20,102 nt of DNA from Andeanibacterium sp036384795 (GCA_036384795.1 DASVLP010000079.1:1-20102), one strand, 5' to 3'; positions 12,947 to 20,101 are shown, counted from the stretch's first letter. Numbers and translations are program-made. The notes: generated by a model not told the origin, from the sequence alone.

Positions 12947-13882
12947 CTACTGAGCCTCCGCGGTGAACATCGAACGGTCGGGGCGCTGGTCCCAGTCGAT
13001 CGCGAACTCCTCGGCGCCAGTGCCCTGAATCTGCTCGCGCGCCGCCTGCACGGTGTTGGCCAGCAGGCAGGCGATGGTCATCGGCCCGACGCCCCCAGGC
13101 ACCGGGGTGACCGCGCGGGCGTGCTGGACTTCGTCAAACGCCACGTCGCCTACCAGGCTGGTGGTGCCGTCCTGGTTCTTGATCCGGGTAATGCCGACGT
13201 CGATGATCACCGCGCCAGGCTTGACCCAATAGCCCTTCACCAGCTCGGGCGCGCCGGCCGCAGCGATGATCACGTCGGCGTCGCGGCAGATGTCGGCCAG
13301 GTTCTCGGTGAAGATGTGGGTGATCGTGACGGTCGCCTCGCGATCGAGCATCAAGAGCGCGATCGGCTTGCCGACGATGTTCGACTTGCCGATCACCACC
13401 ACGTCGAGCCCGGTCATGTCGTCGATCACGGTGTCGAGCAGCTTCATCACGCCCAACGGGGTGCACGGCACGATCCCGCCGGTGCCGGTCGCGAGGCGCC
13501 CGACGTTGATCGGATGGAACCCGTCGACGTCCTTTGCCGGCGAGATCGCGCGCAGCACCGCGTTGGTGTCGATATGCGCGGGCAGCGGGACCTGGCAGAG
13601 GATGCCGTGGACTTCCGGATCGGCGTTGAGCCGGGCGATCAGCGCCAGCAGTTCCTGCTCGCTGGTCTCGGCCGGCAGGCGATGCTCGAACGAGCGGATG
13701 CCCACTTTGGCGCAGCCCTTGGTCTTGCGCCCGACGTAGACCTCGCTCGCCGGATCGTGGCCGACCAAGACCACTGCGAGGCCCGGCGTCTGCCCGGTTT
13801 CGGCGATCAGTTGCTGGACCGCCGCGGCGGTTTCCGCGTCGACTTTCTTGGCGACTGCGCGCCCGTCGATGATTTCGGCCAT
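12947..13882 (-). CDS. folD: Bifunctional methylenetetrahydrofolate dehydrogenase/methenyl-THF cyclohydrolase FolD
   Basis: This 311-residue enzyme interconverts 5,10-methylene-THF and 10-formyl-THF through methenyl-THF, with NADP+. The catalytic YxxxK is Y49-VGR-K53, followed by ILCQVPLPAHID, the substrate loop SPAKDVDGFHPINVGRL, the NADP-binding VVIGKSNIVGKPIALLML, and the end AVTPVPGGVGPMTIACLLANTV. A tail of about 25 residues follows, longer than in most FolD. The ATG at 13882 gives MAEIIDGRAVAKKV; an in-frame ATG at 13915 adds 11 residues without a better ribosome site. It lies 37 bp downstream of metF on the same strand, so both probably share a transcript that oxidises methyl groups delivered by the O-demethylase. 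Confidence 0.97.
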   Translation of the reverse strand: MAEIIDGRAVAKKVDAETAAAVQQLIAETGQTPGLAVVLVGHDPASEVYVGRKTKGCAKVGIRSFEHRLPAETSEQELLALIARLNADPEVHGILCQVPLPAHIDTNAVLRAISPAKDVDGFHPINVGRLATGTGGIVPCTPLGVMKLLDTVIDDMTGLDVVVIGKSNIVGKPIALLMLDREATVTITHIFTENLADICRDADVIIAAAGAPELVKGYWVKPGAVIIDVGITRIKNQDGTTSLVGDVAFDEVQHARAVTPVPGGVGPMTIACLLANTVQAAREQIQGTGAEEFAIDWDQRPDRSMFTAEAQ

Positions 13883-13919
13883 CGGTCGTTCCCGATCCTG
13901 TGGTTGGGCAGCCATCGGC

Positions 13920-14792
13920 TCAGTGCTTGGCCGCGTAGTCGTTGATCCATTCGGCCGACGCCTTGAGCGCGCCGAACGGGTAGAGGTGCAGGCGCACGCG
14001 CCCGGCGTCTTCGCCGAGGCCCTTGTCGAGCGACGAGACCAGCTTGTCCGGGCCGGCGCTGCCGATCAGGTTGGTAAGGCTGATGCCGTACTTCTTCATC
14101 ACGCTGGCCGACGCGCCTACGCCGCAGCGCTTGGCGAAGCCCAGCAGGCGCTTGATCCCCGCCGGGCCGGGGACGCCGAGGCGCACCGGCACGTCGATCC
14201 CGCGCTGCCGCATTTCCTTGACCCAGGCGACGATCGCGTCGTCGTCGAACGCGAACTGAGTGACCACCAGCGGGGTCATGCCGCGCGCGCGGATCGCGGC
14301 GAGCTTGCGCTCCATCCAGTCCCACAGCTCGGCCGGGGTATTGTTCGGGTGGCCCTCAGGATGGCCGCCGATGCCGACGATCTCGATCCCGTGCTTCTCG
14401 AGCAGGCCGGTCTCGATCACGTCGAGCGAGGTCGAATAGGGGCCTTCAGGCTCGGGCGGATCGCCCGCGATGATGAACACCCGCTTCACGCCGGCCTTGG
14501 TGGTGATGTCGGACAGATACTGGTCGAGCTCGGCCTCGGAGGTGAGGCGGCGGGCGGAAAGATGGACGATCGGCTCGAACCCCAGCTCGCGCACCAGCAC
14601 CGCGGCATCGACCCGCTGCGACATTTCCTCGCCCGGAAGGAAGGTGACCGCGATCTGCGTGCCCGGCCGGATCAGCGGTGCGGCCTCGCGCAGGCCTTCG
14701 GTCTCCTTCGCGGTCATCTCCAGCGAATAGCCGTCGACCATGTTGGCGCGCGGCTGCTCCCAGTTCGGGTGGATGGCGGCGTATGAAGACAT
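13920..14792 (-). CDS. metF: Methylenetetrahydrofolate reductase (MetF family)
   Basis: This 290-residue FAD enzyme interconverts 5-methyl-THF and 5,10-methylene-THF. It shows the TIM-barrel MetF plan: TQIAVTFLPGEE (residues 45-56), FEPIVHLSARRL, RVFIIAGDPPEPEGPY (104-119), and GIGGHPEGHPNN, followed by FAFDDDAIVAWVKEMRQRGI and VRLGVPGPAGIKRL. The segment that in E. coli MetF reads FEFFPP, with catalytic Glu28, is here VTFLPG, so that acidic residue is not in its usual place. The gene sits between folD and a LigM-like demethylase, as metF sits beside ligM in Sphingobium SYK-6, which suggests a role in C1 oxidation rather than only methionine synthesis. A GGGAGA ribosome site precedes the start. 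Confidence 0.93.
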   Translation of the reverse strand: MSSYAAIHPNWEQPRANMVDGYSLEMTAKETEGLREAAPLIRPGTQIAVTFLPGEEMSQRVDAAVLVRELGFEPIVHLSARRLTSEAELDQYLSDITTKAGVKRVFIIAGDPPEPEGPYSTSLDVIETGLLEKHGIEIVGIGGHPEGHPNNTPAELWDWMERKLAAIRARGMTPLVVTQFAFDDDAIVAWVKEMRQRGIDVPVRLGVPGPAGIKRLLGFAKRCGVGASASVMKKYGISLTNLIGSAGPDKLVSSLDKGLGEDAGRVRLHLYPFGALKASAEWINDYAAKH

Positions 14793-14890
14793 CGGTCTTT
14801 CTCTCCCAATTCGCATGTCGGTGCCCTGAAGCCGCTTGGGCGCGGGATCAAGCCCGGCGAGCGGCAAATGCGAGAAACCCTCTAGCAAAA

Positions 14891-14950
14891 TCCCGCTTCT
14901 TCGTATAGGTGAAATCTTCACGTGCACGAAGAAAGCCGACTTTAGCGGGA
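14891..14950. promoter_or_regulatory. Nested inverted repeats between metF and the hydrolase gene
   Basis: Three concentric inverted repeats are present. The outer is TCCCGC/GCGGGA (14891-14896, 14945-14950). The middle is TTCTTCGT/ACGAAGAA (14897-14904, 14926-14933). The inner is GTGAA-ATC-TTCAC (14909-14921). CGTGCACG at 14921-14928 is also palindromic. The outer right arm ends on the A of the hydrolase ATG. The 157-bp divergent gap must hold promoters for both directions, so these are candidate operators or a leader stem-loop. No regulator gene is adjacent. Confidence 0.5.
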
Positions 14951-15642
14951 TGTTAGTGATGCTGCCGGGCCTAATCTGCGACGCCACGATCTATGCGCCG
15001 CAAACCGCCACCTTCGCCGACTCGCGGGCGGTGGCGGGCTATGGCCTGCGCGACAGCCTGCCCGGCATGGCCGAGATGGTGCTCGACGAGGCGCCCGAGA
15101 GATTCGACCTGTTCGGCCATTCGATGGGCGGCCGAGTCGCGCTCGAGGTGTTCCGCAAGGCGCCGGAACGGGTGCGGCGGCTGGCCCTGGTCAGCACCGG
15201 CGTGCATCCGCTGCGCGAAGGCGAGCGCGAGGCGCGCGCGGCGCTCAAGGCAATCGGGCACGAAGACAGCTACGAAGCGCTGGTCGATGCCTGGCTGCCG
15301 CCGATGATCGCCGAGGCGAATCGCGACGATCCGCAGATCGCGGGCCCGCTCAGGGACATGTGCCTCGCCGCCGGGCAAGAGGTGTTCGACGCGCAGATCG
15401 ACGCGCTGCTCAACCGGCCCGAGCAGGAGAGCCTGCTGCCGCAGATCGATTGCCCGGTGCTGGTGATGACCGGCAGCGAAGACGCTTGGAGCGGCCCGGC
15501 GCAGCACCAGGCGATCGCCGAGGCGATCCCCGATTCCGAACTCGTGATCGTCGAAGGCGCCGGGCACATGATCCAGTTCGAAGCGCCCGCGGCGGTCAAC
15601 GAAGCGATCGCCCGCTGGCTGCAAATGCCGGCGAACGACTGA
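14950..15642 (+). CDS. Alpha/beta-hydrolase fold protein
   Basis: This 230-residue enzyme is a compact alpha/beta hydrolase. It starts MLVMLPGLICDATIY, where LPGL precedes the oxyanion region. The nucleophile elbow is GHSMGG with Ser58. The acid is probably Asp178 in MTGSEDAWSG, and the base His206 in GAGHMIQFEAP, so the catalytic triad is complete. The lid region is short and helical. It has no signal peptide. It could be an esterase that releases methoxy-aromatic acids from esters, since the next gene, 46 bp on, is a LigM-like O-demethylase; this is inferred only from proximity. An ATG at 14959 is an alternative start. Nested palindromes directly precede the gene. Confidence 0.85.
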   Translation: MLVMLPGLICDATIYAPQTATFADSRAVAGYGLRDSLPGMAEMVLDEAPERFDLFGHSMGGRVALEVFRKAPERVRRLALVSTGVHPLREGEREARAALKAIGHEDSYEALVDAWLPPMIAEANRDDPQIAGPLRDMCLAAGQEVFDAQIDALLNRPEQESLLPQIDCPVLVMTGSEDAWSGPAQHQAIAEAIPDSELVIVEGAGHMIQFEAPAAVNEAIARWLQMPAND

Positions 15643-15688
15643 TTCCCGCAACCCTTTCAACCCATCCTTTTCATGGAGAGGCAGACCA

Positions 15689-17110
15689 ATGAGTGACCAG
15701 AACCTGCAACAGAAGCTGGACGCGTCCGGCAACGTCGTCGACTTCCTGCGCAACCAGCAGGCCGGCCCGAACGTCTATCCGGGCGTCCCGGCCGAATACA
15801 CCAACTGGCGCGACGAGCAGCGCGGCTGGGCCGAGAGCGCGGTGCTGTTCAACCAGAGCTACCACATGGTCGAGCTCTACGTCACCGGGCCCGACGCGTT
15901 CGCGCTGCTCGAGTACCTGGCGATCAACAGCTTCAAGAACTTCACCGTCAACAAGGCCAAGCAGTTCGTGCCCGTCACCCCCGACGGCTACGTGATCGGC
16001 GACGTGATCCTGTTCTACCTCGACGAGAACACCTTCAGCCTGGTCGGCCGCGCGCCGGCGATCGAATGGGTCGAATTCCACGCCCAGTACGGCAAGGACG
16101 GCAAGAAGTGGGACGTGAAGGTCGAGCGTGACGAGCGCACCGCGCTGCGCACCGACGGCAAGCGCAAGAACTATCGCTTCCAGCTCCAGGGCCCGAACGC
16201 GATGAAGACGCTCGAGAAGGCGATGGGCCAGACCCCGCCGGACCTCAAGTTCTTCAACATGGCGCACATCGACATCGCCGGCAAAGACGTGATCGCGCTG
16301 CGCCACGGCATGGCCGGCCAGCCGGGCTATGAGCTGTTCGGCCCGTGGGAAGACTACGCCGCCGTCCATGGCGCGCTGGTCGAGGCGGGCAAGGACTTCG
16401 GGCTCAAGCTCGTCGGCGGTCGCGCCTATTCGTCGAACACCTTGGAATCGGGCTGGCTGCCTTCGCCGCTGCCCGCGTTCTACACCGGTGACAGCCAGAT
16501 GATGAAGGACTTCCGCCAGTGGGCCGGCGCCGATTCCTATGCCGGCAAGGCCTCGATCGGCGGCAGCCACGTGCCGGACAGCATCGAGGGCTATTACCTG
16601 ACGCCGTGGGACATCGGCTACGGCCACATCGTGAAGTTCGACCATGAGTTCGTCGGCCGCGAAGCGCTCGAGCGAATGAAGGACGAGAAGCACAAGCAGA
16701 AAGTCACCCTCGCGCTCGATCCGGAAGACGTGCTGCGGGTCACCAGCTCGCTCTACACCAAGGGCGACCGCGCGAAGTACATGGAGTTCCCGAGCGCGGT
16801 GTACTCGATGCACCCGTTCGACCAGGTGAAGGCGGACGGCAAGGTGATCGGCGTCTCGACTTGGATCGGCTATTCGTCGAACGAAGGCGCGATGCTGTCG
16901 CTCGCGATGATCGACCCCGACTACGTCGAGTTCGGCAAGGAAGTGACGCTGGTGTGGGGCGAGCCCAACGGCGGCACCAGCAAGCCGACGGTCGAGCCGC
17001 ACGTCCAGACCGAGATCAAGGCGATCGTCTCGCCGGTCCCGTACTCGTCGGTGGCGCGCAACGCCTACGCCGACAGCTGGCGCCAGACCGGCGTGGGCGC
17101 GAATGCCTGA
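15689..17110 (+). CDS. LigM/DesA-like tetrahydrofolate-dependent aromatic O-demethylase (GcvT superfamily)
   Basis: This 473-residue protein matches LigM (vanillate/3-O-methylgallate O-demethylase of Sphingobium SYK-6, about 471 residues) along its whole length. Shared stretches include NVYPGVPAEYTNWRDEQ, AVLFNQSYHMVELYV, NKAKQFVPVTPDGYVIGD, LVGRAPAIEW, LRHGMAGQPGYELFGP and the nearly identical AYSSNTLESGWLPSPLP. Positions equal to those I recall as functional in LigM (Tyr31, Gln57, His60, Arg122, Tyr247, Trp256) are all kept, as Y30, Q56, H59, R121, Y247 and W256. The reaction moves a methyl ether group to THF, giving 5-methyl-THF. The substrate (vanillate, syringate or other) cannot be assigned. 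GGAGAG precedes the ATG, metF and folD lie close on the other strand, and an intrinsic terminator follows. Confidence 0.9.
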   Translation: MSDQNLQQKLDASGNVVDFLRNQQAGPNVYPGVPAEYTNWRDEQRGWAESAVLFNQSYHMVELYVTGPDAFALLEYLAINSFKNFTVNKAKQFVPVTPDGYVIGDVILFYLDENTFSLVGRAPAIEWVEFHAQYGKDGKKWDVKVERDERTALRTDGKRKNYRFQLQGPNAMKTLEKAMGQTPPDLKFFNMAHIDIAGKDVIALRHGMAGQPGYELFGPWEDYAAVHGALVEAGKDFGLKLVGGRAYSSNTLESGWLPSPLPAFYTGDSQMMKDFRQWAGADSYAGKASIGGSHVPDSIEGYYLTPWDIGYGHIVKFDHEFVGREALERMKDEKHKQKVTLALDPEDVLRVTSSLYTKGDRAKYMEFPSAVYSMHPFDQVKADGKVIGVSTWIGYSSNEGAMLSLAMIDPDYVEFGKEVTLVWGEPNGGTSKPTVEPHVQTEIKAIVSPVPYSSVARNAYADSWRQTGVGANA

Positions 17111-17131
17111 ACCGGCGCAATAACTTGACCG

Positions 17132-17165
17132 AAAGGGCGGCCGCGCGAGCGGTCGCCCTTTTTTG
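17132..17165 (+). terminator. Intrinsic terminator of the O-demethylase gene
   Basis: AAAGGGCGGCCGC (17132-17144) pairs with GCGGTCGCCCTTT (17149-17161), with one G-T wobble, around GCGA. The T run continues to 17164. It begins 21 bp after the LigM-like stop and is a strong Rho-independent terminator. Confidence 0.92.
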
Positions 17166-17252
17166 TTTCCTGCCCGGCGTCCGCACGAGCGCGATGGACC
17201 GCGGCCAATGCGCGGCATAGCCGGGAAACCGCGACCGCAGCGGCGGCACACC

Positions 17253-17275
17253 TTTTTGCATATATCAAAATAATC
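17253..17275 (+). promoter_or_regulatory. AT-rich promoter region of the exported-protein operon
   Basis: A 23-bp stretch of almost only A and T with TTTTTGCATATATC stands out in very GC-rich DNA, about 60 bp before the first gene of the four-gene operon and after the upstream terminator. No consensus -35/-10 pair could be placed with confidence. It probably contains the operon promoter or a regulator site. Confidence 0.4.
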
Positions 17276-17333
17276 CGGTTGCTTATCTTCGCTCCATTCT
17301 GGCAAGCTGCGCGAAACAGAAACGGGATTGAGG

Positions 17334-18239
17334 ATGCCGAAGTTCTTGCGCCGAAAGGTCGCGGCGGCCGCGCTTGCCGCGGCCACGCTAGCCATGATCG
17401 CTCCCGCCGCCGCGCAGACCGCGCCGCGCGGCGGGCCGATCCCCGACGACCAGTTCCAGAAGATGGTGCCCAAGCACCCCGGCTATCTCGGCGCGCTGGC
17501 GCCCGAGAACCTGCAGAAGCCGCGGCCCAAGCCGCCGTTCGACCTGACCGGCACCTGGTTCGTCGACCTGCGCGAAGGGTTCGCGAAGTTCATGTTCGGG
17601 CCGCCGTATCCAAAGTTCAAGCCCGACGCGCAGAAGGCTTACGAGGAATCTCAGGCGGCGGCGAAGGCGGGCAAAACCTACCACGACTCGATCGGCCAGT
17701 GCTATCCGCCGGGCATGCCGATGATCATGACGCGGGTGTGGCCGCACGCGTTCATCCAGCTGCCGACCGCGATCTACATGATCTCGGGCTTCAACAATTC
17801 GGTGCGCACGATCTTCCTCGACGCGCGCCAGCATACCGATCCGGACCTGGTGGTGCCGAGCTACAACGGCGAATCGATCGGCCACTGGGAAGGCGACACC
17901 CTGGTCGTCGACACCCGCTATTTCGAGCCGGACAACCACTGGATCGACAACGGCCTGCCGATCTCCGAAGATTTCGCGATGACCGAGCGGATCAACCTGC
18001 TCGACGGCGGCAAGGTGATGCAGATCGAATACATCATGACCGATCCGCAGAACTGGGAGGGCGAGTGGCGCTCGACCAAGCGGTTCCTGCGCGAGGACTA
18101 TACCGACATCAACGAATCGCACTGCATCCTGCAGTACAACGAGAACCTGCCCGGCACCGAGCTCGGCAAAGCGGCCGCGGACCAGCGCGGTGAAACCGGC
18201 CTGAAGCCGGTAGACGACAAGGAGAACGGCGGTGAATAG
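17334..18239 (+). CDS. Exported protein of unknown function (CxPPGMP/GHWEGDTLV family), paralog 1
   Basis: This 301-residue protein has a Sec signal peptide (MPKFLRRK, hydrophobic Ala/Leu core, ending APAAAQ near residue 28). The mature part includes FDLTGTWFVDLREGF (69-83), CYPPGMPMIM (123-132), IFLDARQHTDPD (160-171), GESIGHWEGDTLVVDTRYF (179-197), an MTERINLL segment (216-223), and a late Cys264. I know this pattern from many exported proteins of unknown function in sphingomonads and Acidobacteria. Two conserved Cys could form a disulfide in the periplasm. The fourth gene of the operon encodes a clear paralog. The ATG at 17334 is preferred over a TTG at 17328. The last 8 bp overlap the next gene. 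No function can be assigned. Confidence 0.85.
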   Translation: MPKFLRRKVAAAALAAATLAMIAPAAAQTAPRGGPIPDDQFQKMVPKHPGYLGALAPENLQKPRPKPPFDLTGTWFVDLREGFAKFMFGPPYPKFKPDAQKAYEESQAAAKAGKTYHDSIGQCYPPGMPMIMTRVWPHAFIQLPTAIYMISGFNNSVRTIFLDARQHTDPDLVVPSYNGESIGHWEGDTLVVDTRYFEPDNHWIDNGLPISEDFAMTERINLLDGGKVMQIEYIMTDPQNWEGEWRSTKRFLREDYTDINESHCILQYNENLPGTELGKAAADQRGETGLKPVDDKENGGE

Positions 18240-18657
18240 GCTCGCGAAACCTTTCGCGCTGGCGCTTGCCGCCGTCGCGCCGGTGCTGGTCATCGCGCCC
18301 GCCCCGGCGCTCGCGCACCACAGCTTCGCGATGTTCGACCAGACCAAGATCGTCACGCTCGAAGGCACCGTGGGCGAGTTCCAGTGGACCAATCCGCATG
18401 CGTTCATCGAGCTCGACGTGCCGAATGGCGGAAAAGTGACCCGCTGGGCGCTGGAGCTGAACAGCCCCAATAACCTCACCCGGCAGGGCTGGCATCGCAC
18501 GTCGGTCAAGCCGGGCGACAAGGTCACCATCCGGGCGAACCCGCTGCGCAGCGGCAAGCCCGGCGGGCTGTTCCTCGATTTGAAGTTCCCCGACGGGAAA
18601 GTGCTCGATTCCGGGCTGCCGAAGAACGGCCACCCGGTGAACGTGCCGCAGGTATAA
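18232..18657 (+). CDS. DUF6152 family exported protein, copy 1
   Basis: This 141-residue protein uses a GTG start inside the end of the upstream gene, preceded by AAGGAG. Residues 1-28 form a Sec signal peptide ending PAPALA, so signal peptidase I should cut before H29-H30-S31. The mature protein then has FAMFDQTKIVTLEGTV, FQWTNPHAFIELDV (NPH with H56), WALELNSPNNLTRQGW, and VKPGDKVTIRANPLRSGKPGG, a small beta-rich domain assigned to DUF6152. Function is unknown. The predicted mature N-terminus with two His, plus the conserved NPH His, suggests metal binding, but this is inference. A second DUF6152 gene follows 10 bp downstream, indicating tandem duplication. Confidence 0.88.
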   Translation: MNRLAKPFALALAAVAPVLVIAPAPALAHHSFAMFDQTKIVTLEGTVGEFQWTNPHAFIELDVPNGGKVTRWALELNSPNNLTRQGWHRTSVKPGDKVTIRANPLRSGKPGGLFLDLKFPDGKVLDSGLPKNGHPVNVPQV

Positions 18658-18667
18658 GAGGTTCGCC

Positions 18668-19042
18668 ATGAACAAAGCTCTCGCTTCGCTTGCCGCCGGT
18701 GCGCTGGTGGTGGCCTCGGCCGCGCCCGCGCTGGCCCATCATTCCTATGCGATGTTCGACATGACCAAGACGGTCACGCTCAACGGCAGCGTGGTCCAGT
18801 TCAAGTGGCAGAACCCGCATTCGTTCGTCCGCCTCGACGTGCCGGTGAATGGCGCGGTCGAGCACTGGGCGATCGAGATGACCAGCCCGAACAACCTCGC
18901 GGTGGAGGGCTGGAAGCGCTCGACGCTCAAGCCGGGGGACAAAGTGACCATCCAGGTCCATCCGCTGCGCGACGGGGCCAAGGGCGGCAGCTTCGCCGCG
19001 GTCAAGCTCGCCGACGGCACCACGCTGGGCAAATGGCAGTGA
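18668..19042 (+). CDS. DUF6152 family exported protein, copy 2
   Basis: This 124-residue paralog of the preceding gene has a signal peptide of 23 residues ending APALA, placing H24-H25-S26 at the predicted mature N-terminus. The mature part repeats YAMFDMTKTVTLNGSV, FKWQNPHSFVRLDV (NPH, H51), WAIEMTSPNNLAVEGW and LKPGDKVTIQVHPLRDGAKGG. Sequence divergence from copy 1 is moderate, and the C-terminus is shorter. GAGGTTCGCC precedes the ATG as a weak ribosome site. Its last 10 bp overlap the start of the fourth gene, so translation is coupled. It is probably periplasmic or loosely surface attached; its function is unknown. Confidence 0.88.
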   Translation: MNKALASLAAGALVVASAAPALAHHSYAMFDMTKTVTLNGSVVQFKWQNPHSFVRLDVPVNGAVEHWAIEMTSPNNLAVEGWKRSTLKPGDKVTIQVHPLRDGAKGGSFAAVKLADGTTLGKWQ

Positions 19043-19839
19043 GTGCGGCGCGTTTCGCGCTGGCCGGCGCGCTCGCTCTCGCCCTGGCGGTTCCCGCCGC
19101 CGCGCAGCTCGGCGCGGTGACCAAGTCGCCGCCGCCGCCGGGGCTTTCGGAAGGGCAGAGCGCGGGCTATCCCAAGGGCCGCTATGCCGAGCTGGAGAAG
19201 CTGCCCGACTGGGGAGGGATCTGGTTCGTGCAGTTCGCGATGCCCGGAAGCGGGCCGCGCCCCGCGCCGCCCCAGCTCAAGGGCAAGTACAAGGCCGCGC
19301 ACGAGGCCTACGTCGCGGAGGTCAAGGCCAACAACGGCGTGGTCAAGGACGACAGGTCGCACTGCTCGCCGCCGGGCATGCCGGGCATCATGGGACTGGC
19401 GCAGTATCCGTTCGAGTTCCTGTTTACGCCCGGACGGGTGACGATCAACCAGGAAGCCTGGATGCAGACCCGCACAATCTGGACCGACGGGCGTCAGCAC
19501 CAGGAAGACCCGGACCCGACCTATATGGGCGATTCGATCGGCCACTGGGAAGGCGACACGCTGGTCGCCGACACGATCGCGATCAACGACATGCTCGAAC
19601 TCCAGCACGGCATGGGCCATTCCGACAAGCTGCACATCACCGAGCGGATCCACCTCGATCCCGCCAATCCGGACATCCTGCTCGACGAGATGGTGCTCGA
19701 CGATCCCGATGCGCTGGAAGAGCCGTACCATATGACGATACGCTACGGCCGCGACCGCAACGGACATCTGCTCGAGTTCGAATGCAGCGAGAACGACCGC
19801 AACCAGGTCGATCAGAACGGCGACACCGCCCCATTTTGA
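19033..19839 (+). CDS. Exported protein of unknown function (CxPPGMP/GHWEGDTLV family), paralog 2
   Basis: This 268-residue protein starts at an ATG inside the preceding gene. It has a signal peptide (residues 1-25, ending VPAAAQ) and the same landmarks as the first gene of the operon: DWGGIWFVQFAM (59-70), HCSPPGMPGIM (110-120), IWTDGRQHQEDPD (149-161), DSIGHWEGDTLVADT (167-181), HITERIHLDP (201-210), and a late Cys251 in FECSEND. Spacing between the two Cys is 140 residues here and 141 in paralog 1, which supports a conserved disulfide. The N-terminal 50 residues and the region after residue 181 are most diverged. Function is unknown; it should act outside the cytoplasm together with the two DUF6152 proteins. 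Confidence 0.85.
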   Translation: MAVSAARFALAGALALALAVPAAAQLGAVTKSPPPPGLSEGQSAGYPKGRYAELEKLPDWGGIWFVQFAMPGSGPRPAPPQLKGKYKAAHEAYVAEVKANNGVVKDDRSHCSPPGMPGIMGLAQYPFEFLFTPGRVTINQEAWMQTRTIWTDGRQHQEDPDPTYMGDSIGHWEGDTLVADTIAINDMLELQHGMGHSDKLHITERIHLDPANPDILLDEMVLDDPDALEEPYHMTIRYGRDRNGHLLEFECSENDRNQVDQNGDTAPF

Positions 19840-19845
19840 TTTCGG

Positions 19846-19895
19846 AAAAAAGTGAGGGGCGCGGCTTGGGGTGAGGTGTTGCTGCCGCGCCCCTC
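19846..19895 (-). terminator. Strong intrinsic terminator for the minus-strand gene at the right edge
   Basis: GAGGGGCGCGGC (19854-19865) and GCCGCGCCCCTC (19884-19895) form a perfect 12-bp stem with an 18-nt loop. On the minus strand the stem is followed by AC and six T (plus-strand A run 19846-19851). It terminates the minus-strand gene and may also stop read-through from the plus-strand operon, though that side lacks a T run. Confidence 0.85.
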
Positions 19896-19936
19896 TGGCC
19901 CTTCGCTGTGAAGGAGCCGGGAGCCTTGTCGAAACG

Positions 19937-20101
19937 CTAGAAGAACACGCCTAGCGTGAAGCCCACGGTGCGGCCGAAGAACACCACCAGCACCCACAGG
20001 ATCAGCGACAAGGCGCCGGCGAGCTGGGTGGTGAACGGGATCGCGCCGCCGACGTCCCACTGCTTGACGTTCTTCCAGGTCAGCGCGTGGAACACGATCA
20101 T
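19937..20101 (-). CDS. C-terminal part of a membrane protein, possibly DUF6644 family (runs off the right edge)
   Basis: Read on the minus strand, a frame enters from the right edge and stops with TAG at 19939-19937. The visible 54 residues begin MIVFHALTWKNVKQWDVGG, then PFTTQLAGALSLILWVLVVFFGRTVGF, and end TLGVFF. One clear transmembrane helix (about residues 28-46) is preceded by an amphipathic, Trp-rich loop. The H-x-L-T-W start and the A-G-A-L-S-L-I-L-W-x-L-V-V-F-F-G-R helix fit what I recall of the C-terminus of DUF6644 multi-pass proteins, which I have seen beside DUF6152 genes. This assignment is tentative. The Met at the edge is probably internal, and most of the protein lies outside. 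Confidence 0.6.
   Translation of the reverse strand: MIVFHALTWKNVKQWDVGGAIPFTTQLAGALSLILWVLVVFFGRTVGFTLGVFF

Noticed and set aside
14793..14949. A SAM-II or other known riboswitch upstream of metF
   Set aside because: The conserved elements of SAM-II were not found on the minus strand; only the nested inverted repeats are evident, so no riboswitch class is claimed.
15671..17473. A 600-codon minus-strand open frame antisense to the LigM-like gene
   Set aside because: It is an antisense shadow with repetitive Val/Leu/Asp/His composition, while the plus-strand gene is clearly homologous to LigM over its whole length.
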